Positions 18,015 through 27,053 of a DNA stretch of 54,380 bases are shown here, piece after piece (the stretch's first letter is position 1; each line of letters opens with the position of its first letter). The DNA is from Lachnospiraceae bacterium. Lineage in GTDB: Bacteria; Bacillota; Clostridia; Lachnospirales; Lachnospiraceae. Under the pieces are notes generated by a model. The model ran no database searches. It was not told where the DNA came from and saw nothing but the letters and a program-made list of their open reading frames with translations. The position numbers and the translations under genes are program-made. The stretch lies in the NCBI GenBank assembly GCA_017532145.1, contig JAFXJR010000007.1:1-54380 (forward strand). The letters run 5' to 3'.

Positions 18015-18043
18015 TTTAAAAAAACACAAATAAATGGTAAAAT
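18015..18043 (+). promoter_or_regulatory. Extended -10 promoter for the DJ-1 gene
   Basis: TTTAAA (18015-18020) and TAAAAT (18038-18043) are 17 bp apart, and TGG makes an extended -10. The leader would be about 105 nt. Confidence 0.45.
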
Positions 18044-18079
18044 AGTAGTATAAACTTGGTACACTGAATATTACTACAT

Positions 18080-18121
18080 AGCGGATAAGTGGACCTGCTT
18101 GTGTCAGGTGGAGTAAACGCT
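18080..18121 (+). promoter_or_regulatory. Structured 5' leader of the DJ-1 gene
   Basis: AGCG (18080-18083) can pair with CGCT (18118-18121), and ACCTG (18093-18097) with CAGGT (18105-18109), leaving a purine-rich internal loop (GATAAGTGG opposite GGAGTAAA). I do not recognise it as a known riboswitch class, and it is short. It could be a small regulatory fold or chance. Confidence 0.3.
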
Positions 18122-18155
18122 TAAATGGATAATCTGAAAGGAGTAGGATGTAAAG

Positions 18156-18716
18156 ATGGGGAAGGTATGTGCTTTTTTTGCGGAGGGATACGAAGAAATT
18201 GAGGCATTGGCAGCAGTAGATTTACTGAGACGGGTGGGAATAGAGACAGAAACGGTATCCGTCACAGGGGAGTATATAGTAATGGGATCCCATGGGATTC
18301 CGGTAAAAATGGACAGACTATTGGAAGAATTGGATTTTCATGGTGTGGATGTGTTGATGTTGCCGGGAGGTATGCCGGGAACAAAGAATCTGGAGGCATG
18401 TGAACCGCTGATGAATCAGTTGGATGCTTTTTATCAAAAGAATAAAATAATTGCTGCCATCTGTGCAGCTCCAAGCATTCTGGGACATAAGGGGATGTTG
18501 AAAGGCAGGAGAGCCTGTGCTTATCCTGGATTTGAGGCACAGCTGGAAGGAGCAGAGATTTCCGATAAGCCGGTAGAAATTGCAGGTAATATAATTACCT
18601 CCAGAGGAATGGGATGTGCCATAGACTTTGGTCTGGCTATAGTGGAAATACTGTTAGGAAGGGAACAGGCAGCAGAGCTGGCAGACAGGATTGTATATAC
18701 ACACTACACAGGATAG
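18156..18716 (+). CDS. DJ-1/PfpI family protein
   Basis: This 186-residue protein belongs to the DJ-1/ThiJ/PfpI family. The conserved nucleophile is Cys103 in AAICAAPSILG, with an acidic residue in the N-terminal EGYEEIE segment and LMLPGGMPG before it, as in YajL/DJ-1-type members; the C-terminal CAYPGFEAQL region also matches. Such proteins are linked to protection from reactive carbonyl or oxidative stress, although the exact reaction varies. AAAGGAG lies ahead of the ATG. It is followed nine bases later by the CBS-domain gene, so they form an operon. Confidence 0.9.
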   Translation: MGKVCAFFAEGYEEIEALAAVDLLRRVGIETETVSVTGEYIVMGSHGIPVKMDRLLEELDFHGVDVLMLPGGMPGTKNLEACEPLMNQLDAFYQKNKIIAAICAAPSILGHKGMLKGRRACAYPGFEAQLEGAEISDKPVEIAGNIITSRGMGCAIDFGLAIVEILLGREQAAELADRIVYTHYTG

Positions 18717-18724
18717 GAGGCTTT

Positions 18725-19159
18725 ATGAATATTTTATTTTTTTTAACTCCTAAAAGTGATACTGTTTATATTTATGATAATGACTCCCTGGGGCAGGCAC
18801 TAAAGAAGATGTGGTATTACCGATGTACAGAAATGCCCGTCATAGACCATCGGGATGGTCAGTATATGGGGACAGTCACAGAAGACGAGCTGCATTGGGC
18901 GATTGAAGACGGATATGGCAGGTCGTTATGGGAGGCTGAAGGTGGACTGGTGGCAGACATCAGGCATATGTTGAGAAAATACAATCATGGACCGGTGGAA
19001 GTGGATACGCATATTGAGGAGCTGGAGGATATGGTAATTGAGAGAAATTTTGTACCGGTTATCGATGATGCCAAATGTTTTATCGGCTTTGTGACCAAGG
19101 AGGATGTTCTTCGGTATATGGCGGAAAAATCTGCTGAGGAAGAAGCTATGACAGGATAA
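18725..19159 (+). CDS. CBS-pair protein
   Basis: This 144-residue protein consists almost entirely of two CBS repeats: the first around DSLGQALKKMWYYRCTEMPVIDHRDGQYMGTVTEDEL, the second around VDTHIEELEDMVIERNFVPVIDDAKCFIGFVTKEDVL. Such stand-alone pairs usually bind adenine nucleotides and regulate a partner. ATG at 18725 is chosen because AGGAGG (18715-18720) lies just before it; the longer open frame upstream lies inside the DJ-1 gene. The overlap of that ribosome site with the DJ-1 stop implies coupled translation. The partner is unknown. Confidence 0.85.
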   Translation: MNILFFLTPKSDTVYIYDNDSLGQALKKMWYYRCTEMPVIDHRDGQYMGTVTEDELHWAIEDGYGRSLWEAEGGLVADIRHMLRKYNHGPVEVDTHIEELEDMVIERNFVPVIDDAKCFIGFVTKEDVLRYMAEKSAEEEAMTG

Positions 19160-19188
19160 AAAGACGATTTTTTCTGGAAAAACTTACC

Positions 19189-19218
19189 GTAATAATAAAT
19201 TTATCTCCGTTTATACTA
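19189..19218 (+). promoter_or_regulatory. Possible sigma-G promoter for the spore protein gene
   Basis: GTAATA (19189-19194), 17 bp, then TATACTA (19212-19218) is close to the sigma-G pattern TGaATA-N17-CATACTA. SASP genes are controlled by sigma G in Bacillus, which agrees, but a sigma-A reading is also possible. Confidence 0.4.
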
Positions 19219-19267
19219 ATAGCAGGATAAGCGATTCGGAACAGGGTTCATCTGATACAGATAGTAT

Positions 19268-19300
19268 GGGATAAGCCCCGGATGCAGGATGGCTTATCCC
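19268..19300 (+). other. Strong hairpin in the SASP 5' leader
   Basis: GGGATAAGCC (19268-19277) and GGCTTATCCC (19291-19300) form a perfect 10-bp stem with a 13-nt loop, 50 bp before the SASP start. No T-run follows, so it is not an ordinary terminator. It may stabilise the forespore mRNA. Confidence 0.6.
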
Positions 19301-19356
19301 AGGATAACTATAAACAATCAGCGAAGGCTGAAAAACAAAAACGGAGGTAAATGAAT

Positions 19357-19557
19357 ATGTCAGGCAGCAGATCGAATAGAGTAGAGGTTCCTGAAGCAAA
19401 AGCAGCATTAGATCGTTTTAAGACAGAGGTAGCGTCTGAATTGGGCGTAAATCTGAAGGAGGGTTACAATGGAGACCTTACTTCCAAGGAAGCCGGTTCT
19501 ATCGGTGGAGAGATGGTTCGTAGAATGATTAGAAAACAGGAAGAGCAGATGAAATAA
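19357..19557 (+). CDS. Alpha/beta-type small acid-soluble spore protein
   Basis: This 66-residue protein is an alpha/beta SASP that coats and protects spore DNA in the forespore. The sequence RVEVPEAKAALDRFKTEVASELGV holds the recognition site for germination protease, cutting after TE, and the C-terminal GDLTSKEAGSIGGEMVRRMI is the family DNA-binding segment. GGAGG (19343-19347) lies 9 bases before the ATG at 19357 but only 3 before the in-frame ATG at 19351, so the shorter form (MSGSRSN) is preferred. It is monocistronic with a terminator at 19571. Confidence 0.93.
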   Translation: MSGSRSNRVEVPEAKAALDRFKTEVASELGVNLKEGYNGDLTSKEAGSIGGEMVRRMIRKQEEQMK

Positions 19558-19570
19558 TCAGCAAAACTTC

Positions 19571-19594
19571 AACCCGCCTGGAAACAGGCGGGTT
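19571..19594 (+). terminator. Terminator after the SASP gene
   Basis: AACCCGCCTG and CAGGCGGGTT form a perfect 10-bp stem with a GAAA tetraloop. The following GTCTATGT is a weak T-tract, but the stem is very stable. Confidence 0.75.
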
Positions 19595-19641
19595 GTCTAT
19601 GTATAAAAACGGGAAAGAGATACAAAAGGAGACATATATGA

Positions 19642-20388
19642 ATGGAAAAAATAGAACAGGATGCTTATAATATATTAAGAAGTGGAAGAGATGCAGAACT
19701 TTTGGAGGCTCTGCTGCAGCGAAGCGGAGAGATGGAAAAATTCCGCAGAATGGTGATGCAGTATGAATGTGCCATGCTGGAGGTAAAGACCAAGCTGGAT
19801 GTACTGAATGCACAGCTTTCTTTAGCGAATAGCAGAAATCCCTTTGAAACCATAAAGTGCAGGATTAAGTCACCGGCCAGCATACTGGAAAAATTAAATA
19901 GAAATAACATACCTTTGAGTATTGCCGGTGTAGAAAATAATCTCAATGATATTGCTGGTATTCGGGTAATCTGTTCCTTTCCTGATGATATCTATATGCT
20001 GGCAGACTGCCTGCTGGCTCAGGATGATATTGTTCTGGTACAGAGAAAGGATTATATAAAAAATCCCAAGCCCAATGGCTATCGAAGTCTGCATTTGATT
20101 CTGGAAGTACCAATTTTTCTGACCGATGAAAAGAAGATGATGCGGGTAGAGGTGCAGTTTCGGACGATTGCCATGGATTTTTGGGCCAGTCTGGAACATA
20201 AGATGAAGTATAAAAAGCATGTGGCTAATCCGGAAAGCATTTCTGAGGAACTGTTTTATTGTGCAGAGTTGATTGCCCAGTTGGATGGAAGGATGCAGCA
20301 GATTAGACAAAAGATAGAAAAGAATGGAGATGAACAGGAAGGGAAACGTTACCATTCACATGTCAGCCAAATGACCGGTAAATGGTAA
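19642..20388 (+). CDS. Small alarmone synthetase (GTP pyrophosphokinase)
   Basis: This 248-residue protein has the RelA/SpoT synthetase domain alone, as in YjbM/YwaC-type enzymes that make (p)ppGpp from GTP or GDP and ATP. Visible blocks are RIKSPASILEKL, NDIAGIRVICSF, the G-loop region DYIKNPKPNGYRSLHLIL, and EVQFRTIAMDFWASLEHKMKYK with the catalytic Glu. No HD hydrolase, TGS or ACT domain is present. AAAAGGAG lies 10 bp before the ATG; another ATG at 19638 is in a different frame. It sits alone between a terminator and a repeat-rich gap. Confidence 0.9.
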   Translation: MEKIEQDAYNILRSGRDAELLEALLQRSGEMEKFRRMVMQYECAMLEVKTKLDVLNAQLSLANSRNPFETIKCRIKSPASILEKLNRNNIPLSIAGVENNLNDIAGIRVICSFPDDIYMLADCLLAQDDIVLVQRKDYIKNPKPNGYRSLHLILEVPIFLTDEKKMMRVEVQFRTIAMDFWASLEHKMKYKKHVANPESISEELFYCAELIAQLDGRMQQIRQKIEKNGDEQEGKRYHSHVSQMTGKW

Positions 20389-20427
20389 CGGGTATCGCTT
20401 GCATATAAAGTCGCCTATGGTGAGGCA

Positions 20428-20500
20428 GGCGATGCATGGGCTGAATTTGTATGTTCACGCCACGCCCCGCAGAAGAGTGCGTGGTGTGAAAGGTAACAGG
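20428..20500 (-). repeat. Family B palindromic repeat, copy 2 (reverse)
   Basis: Read on the - strand this matches copy 1 at 9994: GTTACCTTTCACAC, CCACGC...GCGTGG, GTGAACATACAAATTCAG and CCCATGCATCGCC in the same order. The palindrome TTCACGCCACGC (20454-20465) pairs with GCGTGGTGTGAA (20479-20490). The rest of the 307-bp gap 20389-20695 holds the tig promoter and an IS605 right-end remnant; next to the repeat is a small hairpin TCGCC/GGCGA at about 20411-20432. Confidence 0.65.
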
Positions 20501-20536
20501 GAAACCCTGTGATGCAGATAAATAATTTTTCTATTG

Positions 20537-20565
20537 TTGTTTTTTCATATTTGATGTGCTATAAT
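20537..20565 (+). promoter_or_regulatory. Extended -10 promoter for tig
   Basis: TTGTTT (20537-20542) and TATAAT (20560-20565) are 17 bp apart and TGC gives an extended -10. Transcripts from about 20572 would carry the IS605-like hairpin in the leader. Confidence 0.65.
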
Positions 20566-20614
20566 CGTAAAATGACTATGATTGGGTGCGTTTTGGATGA
20601 ATGGTAACGGCAAT

Positions 20615-20640
20615 CCCTCTGGCTTTGGACAAGGGAGCGT
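20615..20640 (+). repeat. Diverged IS605 right-end hairpin (copy 3) in the tig leader
   Basis: CCCTCT, the loop GGCTTTGGAC, AAGGG and then AGCGTTCAT parallel CCCATT-GGCTTTAGAC-AATGGG-TAGTTCAC at 355-384. The arms have changed in both halves (CCCT with AGGG), keeping some pairing. It is probably an old right-end remnant. Confidence 0.5.
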
Positions 20641-20695
20641 TCATGGAAGACATTTGGCACATAACCGTCCATTCTTGAAGGAGGAAATTGTAAAA

Positions 20696-21982
20696 ATGAG
20701 TTTACAGGTGGAAAGATTAGAAAAAAACATGGCAAAGCTTACGATAGAAGTGGATGCCAGTGAACTGGAAAAAGCCATTGAGAGTGCTTACCAGAAAAAT
20801 AAGAAACATATCAGTGTGCATGGCTTCAGAAAAGGTAAGGTTCCGCGTCAGATGATAGAGAGAGTATATGGCAAGGAGGTCTTTTATGAGGATGCAGTAA
20901 ATCATCTGCTTCCCATAGCTTATGAGAAGGCACTGGAGCAATGCGAGGAAACGATTGTATCTTCTCCCAAGATTGAGTTGGTTCAGGTAGAAGCAGGAAA
21001 GCCTTTTATCTTTACTGCTGAGGTAGCGTTAAAGCCGGAGGTAAAACTGGGCAAATACAAGGGCATTCAGGTTGATAAAATGGATGTAGAGGTAACAGAG
21101 GAAGAAATCCAGGAAGAAATCGATAAGGAACGGGAGAGAAATGCCAGAACAATTACCATAGAGGATAGAGCGGTACAGGATGGAGACATGATTACTTTGG
21201 ACTTTGAAGGCTTTGTGGATGGAGAAGCCTTTGAGGGTGGAAAGGCAGAGGATTATGCACTTACCATTGGTTCAGGTGCGTTTATTCCGGGCTTTGAGGA
21301 GCAGCTGATTGGTGTGGAGCTGGAGAAAGAGGTAGAGGTTAATGTTACTTTCCCGGAAAACTACCATGCAGAGGAGTTAAAGGGCAAGCCGGCAGTCTTT
21401 AAATGTACGGTTCATGAAATCAAGGAAAAGGAGCTTCCTGAATTAGATGATGAATTTGCTGGTGAGGTTTCTGAATTTGAGACTTTGGCAGAGTATAAAG
21501 AGGATATAAAGAAGAAGCTGGCTGAAAAGAAGGAAAAGGATGCAAAGAACGAGAAGGAAGATGCCATTATTGATGCCATTATAGCCGATGCAGATATGGA
21601 GATTCCGGAAGCTATGCTGGAAACTCAGCAGCAGCAGATGGTAGATGATTTTGCCCGCAGGATTCAGATGCAGGGAATCAGCATGGAACAGTATTATCAG
21701 CTGACCGGAGGTACCCGGGAGATGCTGCTGGAGCAGGTGAAGCCTCAGGCTGATAAAAGAATCAAATCCCGACTGGTACTGGAGGCAGTAGCAGCAGCTG
21801 AGAATATTCAAGCTTCAGAAGAGGATTTTGAAAACGAAATAGAAAAGATGGCTGCTATCTACCAGATGGATAAAGAACAGATTAGGGAATCCCTGGGAGA
21901 AAGTGAAAAGAAGAACATAATGAATGACATAGCAATCAGGAAAGCTGTGGAGTTTGTAGTGGAAAACGCAGAAGAGAAGTAA
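20696..21982 (+). CDS. tig: Trigger factor
   Basis: This 428-residue ribosome-bound chaperone and peptidyl-prolyl isomerase folds nascent chains. The N-terminal domain carries [11 protein letters not shown], close to the GFRxGKxP ribosome-docking loop. The FKBP-type domain follows ([32 protein letters not shown]), then the long helical C-terminal chaperone arms. ATG at 20696 is chosen because GAAGGAGG (about 20677-20684) precedes it and the length is normal; the longer frame from 20582 reads through the leader. It is followed by clpP after 28 bp and clpX, the common order for this operon. Confidence 0.95.
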   Translation: MSLQVERLEKNMAKLTIEVDASELEKAIESAYQKNKKHISVHGFRKGKVPRQMIERVYGKEVFYEDAVNHLLPIAYEKALEQCEETIVSSPKIELVQVEAGKPFIFTAEVALKPEVKLGKYKGIQVDKMDVEVTEEEIQEEIDKERERNARTITIEDRAVQDGDMITLDFEGFVDGEAFEGGKAEDYALTIGSGAFIPGFEEQLIGVELEKEVEVNVTFPENYHAEELKGKPAVFKCTVHEIKEKELPELDDEFAGEVSEFETLAEYKEDIKKKLAEKKEKDAKNEKEDAIIDAIIADADMEIPEAMLETQQQQMVDDFARRIQMQGISMEQYYQLTGGTREMLLEQVKPQADKRIKSRLVLEAVAAAENIQASEEDFENEIEKMAAIYQMDKEQIRESLGESEKKNIMNDIAIRKAVEFVVENAEEK

Positions 21983-22010
21983 TAAACGGATTAGACTTGG
22001 AGGATTAAAA

Positions 22011-22610
22011 ATGAGTTTAGTGCCTTATGTCGTTGAACAGACGAGCAGAGGAGAAAGATCCTATGATATTTATTCCAGACTGCTGAAGGACAGAATTATC
22101 TTTCTGGGAGAAGAGGTGCATGATACCTCTGCCAGTATTGTGGTAGCTCAGCTTTTATTTCTGGAATCGGAGGATCCGGAAAAGGATATCCATCTTTATA
22201 TCAACAGTCCGGGTGGTTCCATTACCGCGGGTATGGCAATCTATGATACGATGAATTATATTAAATGTGACGTTTCTACCGTATGTATCGGTATGGCAGC
22301 CAGCATGGGGGCATTTCTGTTAGCCGGTGGTGCTAAGGGAAAGAGGATGGCTCTGCCTAATGCAGAGATTATGATTCATCAGCCACTGGGTGGTGCCAAG
22401 GGTCAGGCTACGGAAATTGAAATTACAGCCAGACATATTTTGGCAACCAAGGATAAGATGAATCGTTTGATGGCTCAAAACACAGGACAGCCCTATGAGG
22501 TAATCGCTGCAGACACGGAGAGAGATAACTGGAAGACTGCCCAGGAAGCTTTGGACTATGGTTTGATCGACAGGATTATTGAAAACCATGCAAGCCTTGA
22601 AAATCAATAA
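22011..22610 (+). CDS. clpP: ATP-dependent Clp protease proteolytic subunit
   Basis: This 199-residue serine protease forms the tetradecameric proteolytic chamber used by ClpX and ClpC. The catalytic triad Ser98 (GMAASMGAF), His123 (MIHQP) and Asp172 (DTERDN) is complete, and the substrate-binding INSPGGSI motif is present. The length is typical. It lies between tig and clpX with 28-bp and 26-bp gaps, so the three are one operon. No CtsR-type direct repeat was found upstream of the cluster. Confidence 0.96.
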   Translation: MSLVPYVVEQTSRGERSYDIYSRLLKDRIIFLGEEVHDTSASIVVAQLLFLESEDPEKDIHLYINSPGGSITAGMAIYDTMNYIKCDVSTVCIGMAASMGAFLLAGGAKGKRMALPNAEIMIHQPLGGAKGQATEIEITARHILATKDKMNRLMAQNTGQPYEVIAADTERDNWKTAQEALDYGLIDRIIENHASLENQ

Positions 22611-22636
22611 ATTAGAAGTAAAAGCAGGGAGAAAAG

Positions 22637-23893
22637 ATGGCAGGAAAGAATTCCGATAATATCAGATGTTCTTTCTGCAATAAACCGCAGGATCAGGTAA
22701 AAAAACTGATTGCAGCTCCAGCAGGCGTCTATATTTGTGACGAGTGTGTCGAGATTTGTGCGGATATTATTGAAGAAGAATATGAAGAGGGGACGGCAGA
22801 AGAAGAGGTATTTGATATTAATCTGCTGAAGCCTGTAGAAATTAAAGAGTTTTTGGATGAGTACGTGATTGGACAGGAAGAGGCAAAGAAGGTACTTTCT
22901 GTGGCTGTGTACAATCATTATAAAAGGGTGACTGCTCCTAGTGGCAATGACGATGTGGAGCTGCAAAAGAGTAATATTATTATGATGGGACCTACAGGTT
23001 CAGGTAAAACTTTTCTGGCTCAGACCCTTGCCAGAATTATTAATGTACCATTTGCCATTGCAGATGCAACTACGCTGACAGAAGCTGGATATGTGGGTGA
23101 AGATGTGGAGAATATTCTGCTGAAGCTCATACAGGCTGCAGACTATGATATAGAGAGAGCTCAGCTGGGAATCGTCTATATTGATGAGATAGACAAGATT
23201 ACAAAAAAGAGTGAAAATGTATCGATTACCAGAGACGTTTCCGGAGAAGGTGTACAACAGGCATTGTTAAAGATTGTAGAGGGTACCATTGCCAGCGTAC
23301 CGCCTCAGGGAGGAAGAAAGCATCCCCATCAGGAACTGCTGCAGATTGATACGACCAATATCCTGTTTATTTGCGGGGGAGCCTTTGATGGATTGGAAAA
23401 GATTGTGGAATCCAGGCTGGATCGCAGTACCATTGGATTTAATGCAACAATCACCTCCAAGAGTACGAAGGATGTAGGTGCCTTACTGCGTGAAGTATCA
23501 CCTCAAGATTTGGTAAAATATGGTTTGATACCAGAATTTATTGGACGTGTTCCTATCAATGTTACCCTGCAAGGACTGGATAGGGATGCGCTCGTCAGAA
23601 TATTAAAAGAACCCAGAAATGCGTTAATTAAGCAGTATCAGAAGCTGTTTGGCTTAGATGGGGTAAAGCTGTATTTTGAAGAAGATGCGATTGAAGCAAT
23701 TGCTGATAAGGCTTTTGAACGAAAGACCGGCGCAAGAGGACTTCGTTCCATTATGGAAAGTGTGATGATGGATGTGATGTACCGGATTCCTTCTGATGAT
23801 ACCATTGTGGAATGCAGGATTACAAAGGAGGCAGTAGATGGAACCAGCCAGCCTTTGCTTATCCATCGGGAGGTTATGCGTCCGTCTATATAG
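22637..23893 (+). CDS. clpX: ClpX unfoldase subunit
   Basis: This 418-residue AAA+ unfoldase feeds substrates into ClpP. The N-terminal C4 zinc-binding domain (CSFCNKPQ...CDECVEIC) recognises adaptors. Walker A is GPTGSGKT, Walker [11 protein letters not shown], and sensor and arginine-finger regions ([20 protein letters not shown]) are intact. The IGF-type ClpP-binding loop appears as TIGFNA. The length is typical. A strong terminator at 23911 closes the tig-clpP-clpX operon. Confidence 0.96.
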   Translation: MAGKNSDNIRCSFCNKPQDQVKKLIAAPAGVYICDECVEICADIIEEEYEEGTAEEEVFDINLLKPVEIKEFLDEYVIGQEEAKKVLSVAVYNHYKRVTAPSGNDDVELQKSNIIMMGPTGSGKTFLAQTLARIINVPFAIADATTLTEAGYVGEDVENILLKLIQAADYDIERAQLGIVYIDEIDKITKKSENVSITRDVSGEGVQQALLKIVEGTIASVPPQGGRKHPHQELLQIDTTNILFICGGAFDGLEKIVESRLDRSTIGFNATITSKSTKDVGALLREVSPQDLVKYGLIPEFIGRVPINVTLQGLDRDALVRILKEPRNALIKQYQKLFGLDGVKLYFEEDAIEAIADKAFERKTGARGLRSIMESVMMDVMYRIPSDDTIVECRITKEAVDGTSQPLLIHREVMRPSI

Positions 23894-23910
23894 GAATGGA
23901 TGAAACAGAT

Positions 23911-23941
23911 AAAACGTCGCCGGTACTGGCGGCGTTTTATT
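23911..23941 (+). terminator. Rho-independent terminator after clpX
   Basis: AAAACGTCGCC pairs with GGCGGCGTTTT (one G-U pair) around GGTACT, followed by ATT. It separates the tig operon from the family A repeat and lon. Confidence 0.85.
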
Positions 23942-23958
23942 AAAATAATTGATGAAGA

Positions 23959-24046
23959 GTAACTATTCAGTAGGTGTACTTGCTGTGCTGAATGTAGGAA
24001 AATGCAGCAGTAGCAAGCAGATAACTGTGACGTACTGAACAGTTAC
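23959..24046 (+). repeat. Family A intergenic repeat, copy 3
   Basis: This 88-bp copy has GTAACTATTCAGTAGG at the left, CTTGCTGTGCTGAATGTAGG inside and GTACTGAACAGTTAC at the right. It fills the gap between the clpX terminator and lon, ending 18 bp before the lon start, so any lon promoter must lie inside the repeat or upstream of the terminator. Confidence 0.88.
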
Positions 24047-24064
24047 CATGAGGATATAATAAAA

Positions 24065-26452
24065 ATGATGAATACGGATGCAATAAAGGAAAGTCTTCTT
24101 CCGGTAGTTACCCTTCGGGGAATGACGATACTTCCTGGAACGATTATACACTTTGATTTAAGCAGAGATAAATCTGTAGCAGCAGTGGAAAAGGCAATGC
24201 TGGAGGGAAGCAGGATTTTTCTGGTGACTCAAAGGACAATGGAGGGAAATGCACCGGGTTTGGACCAGGTTTATCATATAGGGACAGTGGCTTTGGTAAA
24301 ACAGATTACTAAGATGCCCGGACATTTAGTCAGAGTATTGGTAGAAGGTCTGGAAAGAGGACAATTGTTGGAGTTTATCGAACAGGAGCAATATCTGGAG
24401 GGAAGAATAAAAAGGCTGCAGGAAGATACTTCTCTGCGGGGAACCGTTAGAGAGGAAGCCATGATGGAACAAATTCGGGATTTATTTTCTACCTATGCAG
24501 GATATTATCCAAAGATTGCCGAGACACTGTCTCGTTACATTGAGGAAAGTCGTGAACTGGGAATTTTATTGGATCAGGCGGTAATCAATATGCCGTTGGG
24601 ATTTGAGGATAAGCAGAAGGTTCTGTCTGCTTTGGACTGGGAGGAAAGATATGAGGTATTGGCAGAGATTCTCGTCAATGAGATAGAAGTGGCAAAAATC
24701 AAGATGGAGTTGACTGGTAAGCTGAAGGAGAGAGTGGATAAGCATCAAAAGGATTATATGCTTCGGGAGCAGCTTCAGTTTATCCGGGAAGAACTGGGAG
24801 AGGATGATAGCTTTTCTGATACAGAACAGTATGAGGCAGGTTTAAAAAAGCTAAAAGCAGGCAAAGAAGTAAAGGAAAAAATCAAAAAAGAAATTTCACG
24901 CTTTAAAAGTTTGCCGCCCAGCAGCTCAGAGAGTGCTGTGGAAAGGGGATATTTGGAGACACTGTTGAATTTGCCCTGGGATAAGCGTTCAAAGGACAGT
25001 ACCGATATAGTGAAGGCAGAGAAAATATTGGAGGCAGACCATTATGGGTTGGAGCAGGTAAAGGAAAGGGTACTGGAGTCTTTAGCTGTTCGTTGTATGA
25101 CGAAAAAAGGGCAGGCACCAGTAATCTGCCTGGTAGGACCTCCGGGTACAGGAAAAACTTCTATTGCCAGAAGTGTGGCAAGGGCTATGGCGAAAGAGTA
25201 TGTAAGAATTTGTTTGGGAGGCGTAAAGGATGAAGCAGAAATCAGAGGACATCGGAAAACCTATGTAGGAGCCATGCCGGGGCGTATAATCAAGGCTTTA
25301 AAGCAGGTCGGAGTAAAGAATCCGGTAATGCTGCTGGATGAAATTGACAAGGTAAGCAGCGATTATAAGGGAGACCCGTCTTCCGCTTTGCTGGAAGTTC
25401 TGGACGGAGAACAGAATGGAAGATTTAGAGATCATTATGTTGAGATACCGGTAGACTTATCAGAGGTGCTTTTTATTGCTACAGCAAATACTACAGATAC
25501 TATTCCCAGACCGTTATTGGATCGTATGGAATTAATTGAAGTAACCAGTTATACCGCTAATGAAAAGTTTCATATTGCTAGAGAGCATCTGGTGGAAAAG
25601 CAGATTGAACAGAACGGATTAAAAGGTGGGCAGCTGCAAATCAGTGACCAGGCACTGCATAAGATTATCGAAGCCTATACCAGAGAAGCAGGAGTCCGGG
25701 AATTAGAGAGAAAACTGGGACGAATCTGCCGAAAGGTGGTTAAAGAGATTCTGCAAAGCCGTGGAAAGGAAGAGCTGCAGTTTCCTATAGAAGTTCTGGA
25801 AACTAATCTGGAGAAATATCTGGGGAAGGAAAAATACAATACCAATAAGGTCAATGAAAAGGATGAGATAGGAATCGTCAGAGGACTGGCCTGGACCAGT
25901 GCCGGAGGAGATACCCTGCAGGTAGAGGTGAATAAGATGCCGGGTAAGGGAGAAATAGAACTGACAGGTCAGATGGGTGACGTAATGAGAGAGTCTGCTT
26001 TGATTGGTCTAAGCTATGTACGTTCTGTCAGCAAGGCATATGGGATTTCTCAGGAGGCATTTAAAAAGAATGATTTTCATCTCCATATTCCGGAGGGAGC
26101 AGTACCTAAGGATGGTCCCAGCGCAGGAATCACTATGGCAACGGCTTTACTGTCAGCTCTTACCCTGATACCAATAAAGGCAGATTTGGCGATGACAGGA
26201 GAAATTACGCTAAGAGGAAGGGTATTGCCCATAGGAGGGCTGAAGGAAAAGCTTTTGGCAGCAAAAATTGCGGGGATTCATACTGTTTTAGTACCGGAAA
26301 AAAACAAAAAGGATGTGGAGGAGATATCAGAGGAGATTAAAGAGGGGCTTACGATTCAGTTTGTGGAAACGATGGAGGAGGTACTCTCCCATGCATTAAT
26401 CAGACTTCCTGAACAGGGGAAGGAAAAGAAGGGAGGGGGTCAAGCGGTATGA
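24065..26452 (+). CDS. lon: Lon protease
   Basis: This 795-residue ATP-dependent serine protease degrades damaged and regulatory proteins. It has an N-terminal substrate domain ([14 protein letters not shown]), an AAA+ module with Walker A GPPGTGKT and Walker B MLLDEIDK, and a protease domain with the catalytic Ser in [15 protein letters not shown] and the Lys in [14 protein letters not shown]. The length is normal. AGGA lies 10 bp before the first of two adjacent ATGs. The stop overlaps the engB start in ATGA. Its upstream region is almost entirely a family A repeat. Confidence 0.95.
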   Translation: MMNTDAIKESLLPVVTLRGMTILPGTIIHFDLSRDKSVAAVEKAMLEGSRIFLVTQRTMEGNAPGLDQVYHIGTVALVKQITKMPGHLVRVLVEGLERGQLLEFIEQEQYLEGRIKRLQEDTSLRGTVREEAMMEQIRDLFSTYAGYYPKIAETLSRYIEESRELGILLDQAVINMPLGFEDKQKVLSALDWEERYEVLAEILVNEIEVAKIKMELTGKLKERVDKHQKDYMLREQLQFIREELGEDDSFSDTEQYEAGLKKLKAGKEVKEKIKKEISRFKSLPPSSSESAVERGYLETLLNLPWDKRSKDSTDIVKAEKILEADHYGLEQVKERVLESLAVRCMTKKGQAPVICLVGPPGTGKTSIARSVARAMAKEYVRICLGGVKDEAEIRGHRKTYVGAMPGRIIKALKQVGVKNPVMLLDEIDKVSSDYKGDPSSALLEVLDGEQNGRFRDHYVEIPVDLSEVLFIATANTTDTIPRPLLDRMELIEVTSYTANEKFHIAREHLVEKQIEQNGLKGGQLQISDQALHKIIEAYTREAGVRELERKLGRICRKVVKEILQSRGKEELQFPIEVLETNLEKYLGKEKYNTNKVNEKDEIGIVRGLAWTSAGGDTLQVEVNKMPGKGEIELTGQMGDVMRESALIGLSYVRSVSKAYGISQEAFKKNDFHLHIPEGAVPKDGPSAGITMATALLSALTLIPIKADLAMTGEITLRGRVLPIGGLKEKLLAAKIAGIHTVLVPEKNKKDVEEISEEIKEGLTIQFVETMEEVLSHALIRLPEQGKEKKGGGQAV

Positions 26453-27039
26453 TAATTAAAAATGTATGCTTGGAGACGGTCTGTGGTATTACCAGTAAGC
26501 TGCCGGAAAATTCCTTTATGGAGTTTGCCTTTGCCGGTAAGAGTAATGTGGGAAAATCCTCACTGATTAACGGATTGATGAATCGAAAGTCTCTGGCAAG
26601 AACCAGCGCCCAGCCGGGGAAGACACAGACCATTAATTTTTATCAGGTGAATAATCAGCTGTATCTGGTAGATTTGCCAGGTTATGGTTATGCCAGGGCA
26701 AATCAGGAGGTGAAGGCTGCCTGGGGAAAAATGGTGGAGAATTATTTGCATAAAAGCAAGATGTTAAAGGCTGTTTTTCTTTTAATTGATATCCGACATG
26801 AGCCGTCAGAGAATGATAAGACGATGTATGCTTGGATTGTGGAGCAGGGATTCAATCCGGTGATTATTGCTACTAAATTGGATAAAATTAAAAGAAGTCA
26901 GCTACAGAAGCATATCCAAATGATTCGGACGGAATTGCAGGCAAAGCCGGATACCATAGTGATTCCTTATTCTGCCCAGACCAAGCAGGGAAGAGAAGAA
27001 ATTTACCAGTTGCTGGATCAGTATCTGGAGGAGCAATAG
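26449..27039 (+). CDS. engB: Ribosome biogenesis GTPase EngB
   Basis: This 196-residue GTPase (YsxC/YihA) assists 50S ribosome assembly. G1 is GKSNVGKSS at 30-38, G3 is DLPGYG and G4 is TKLDK; RTSAQPGKTQTINFY is typical of the family. It overlaps lon by four bases (ATGA), a conserved pairing in Firmicutes, and is followed by the ytvI-like gene 14 bp later. The AAGGGAGGGGGT stretch inside the lon end provides the ribosome site. Confidence 0.95.
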   Translation: MIIKNVCLETVCGITSKLPENSFMEFAFAGKSNVGKSSLINGLMNRKSLARTSAQPGKTQTINFYQVNNQLYLVDLPGYGYARANQEVKAAWGKMVENYLHKSKMLKAVFLLIDIRHEPSENDKTMYAWIVEQGFNPVIIATKLDKIKRSQLQKHIQMIRTELQAKPDTIVIPYSAQTKQGREEIYQLLDQYLEEQ

Positions 27040-27053
27040 CAGGAGGGCAGCAG

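Noticed and set aside
20582-20695. N-terminal extension of trigger factor
   Set aside because: The added 38 residues come from the leader with an IS605-like hairpin; AAGGAGG sits before ATG 20696 and the standard protein begins there.
20389-22610. CtsR or HrcA heat-shock operators before tig/clpP
   Set aside because: No GGTCAAA direct repeats or CIRCE-type inverted repeat were found by eye.
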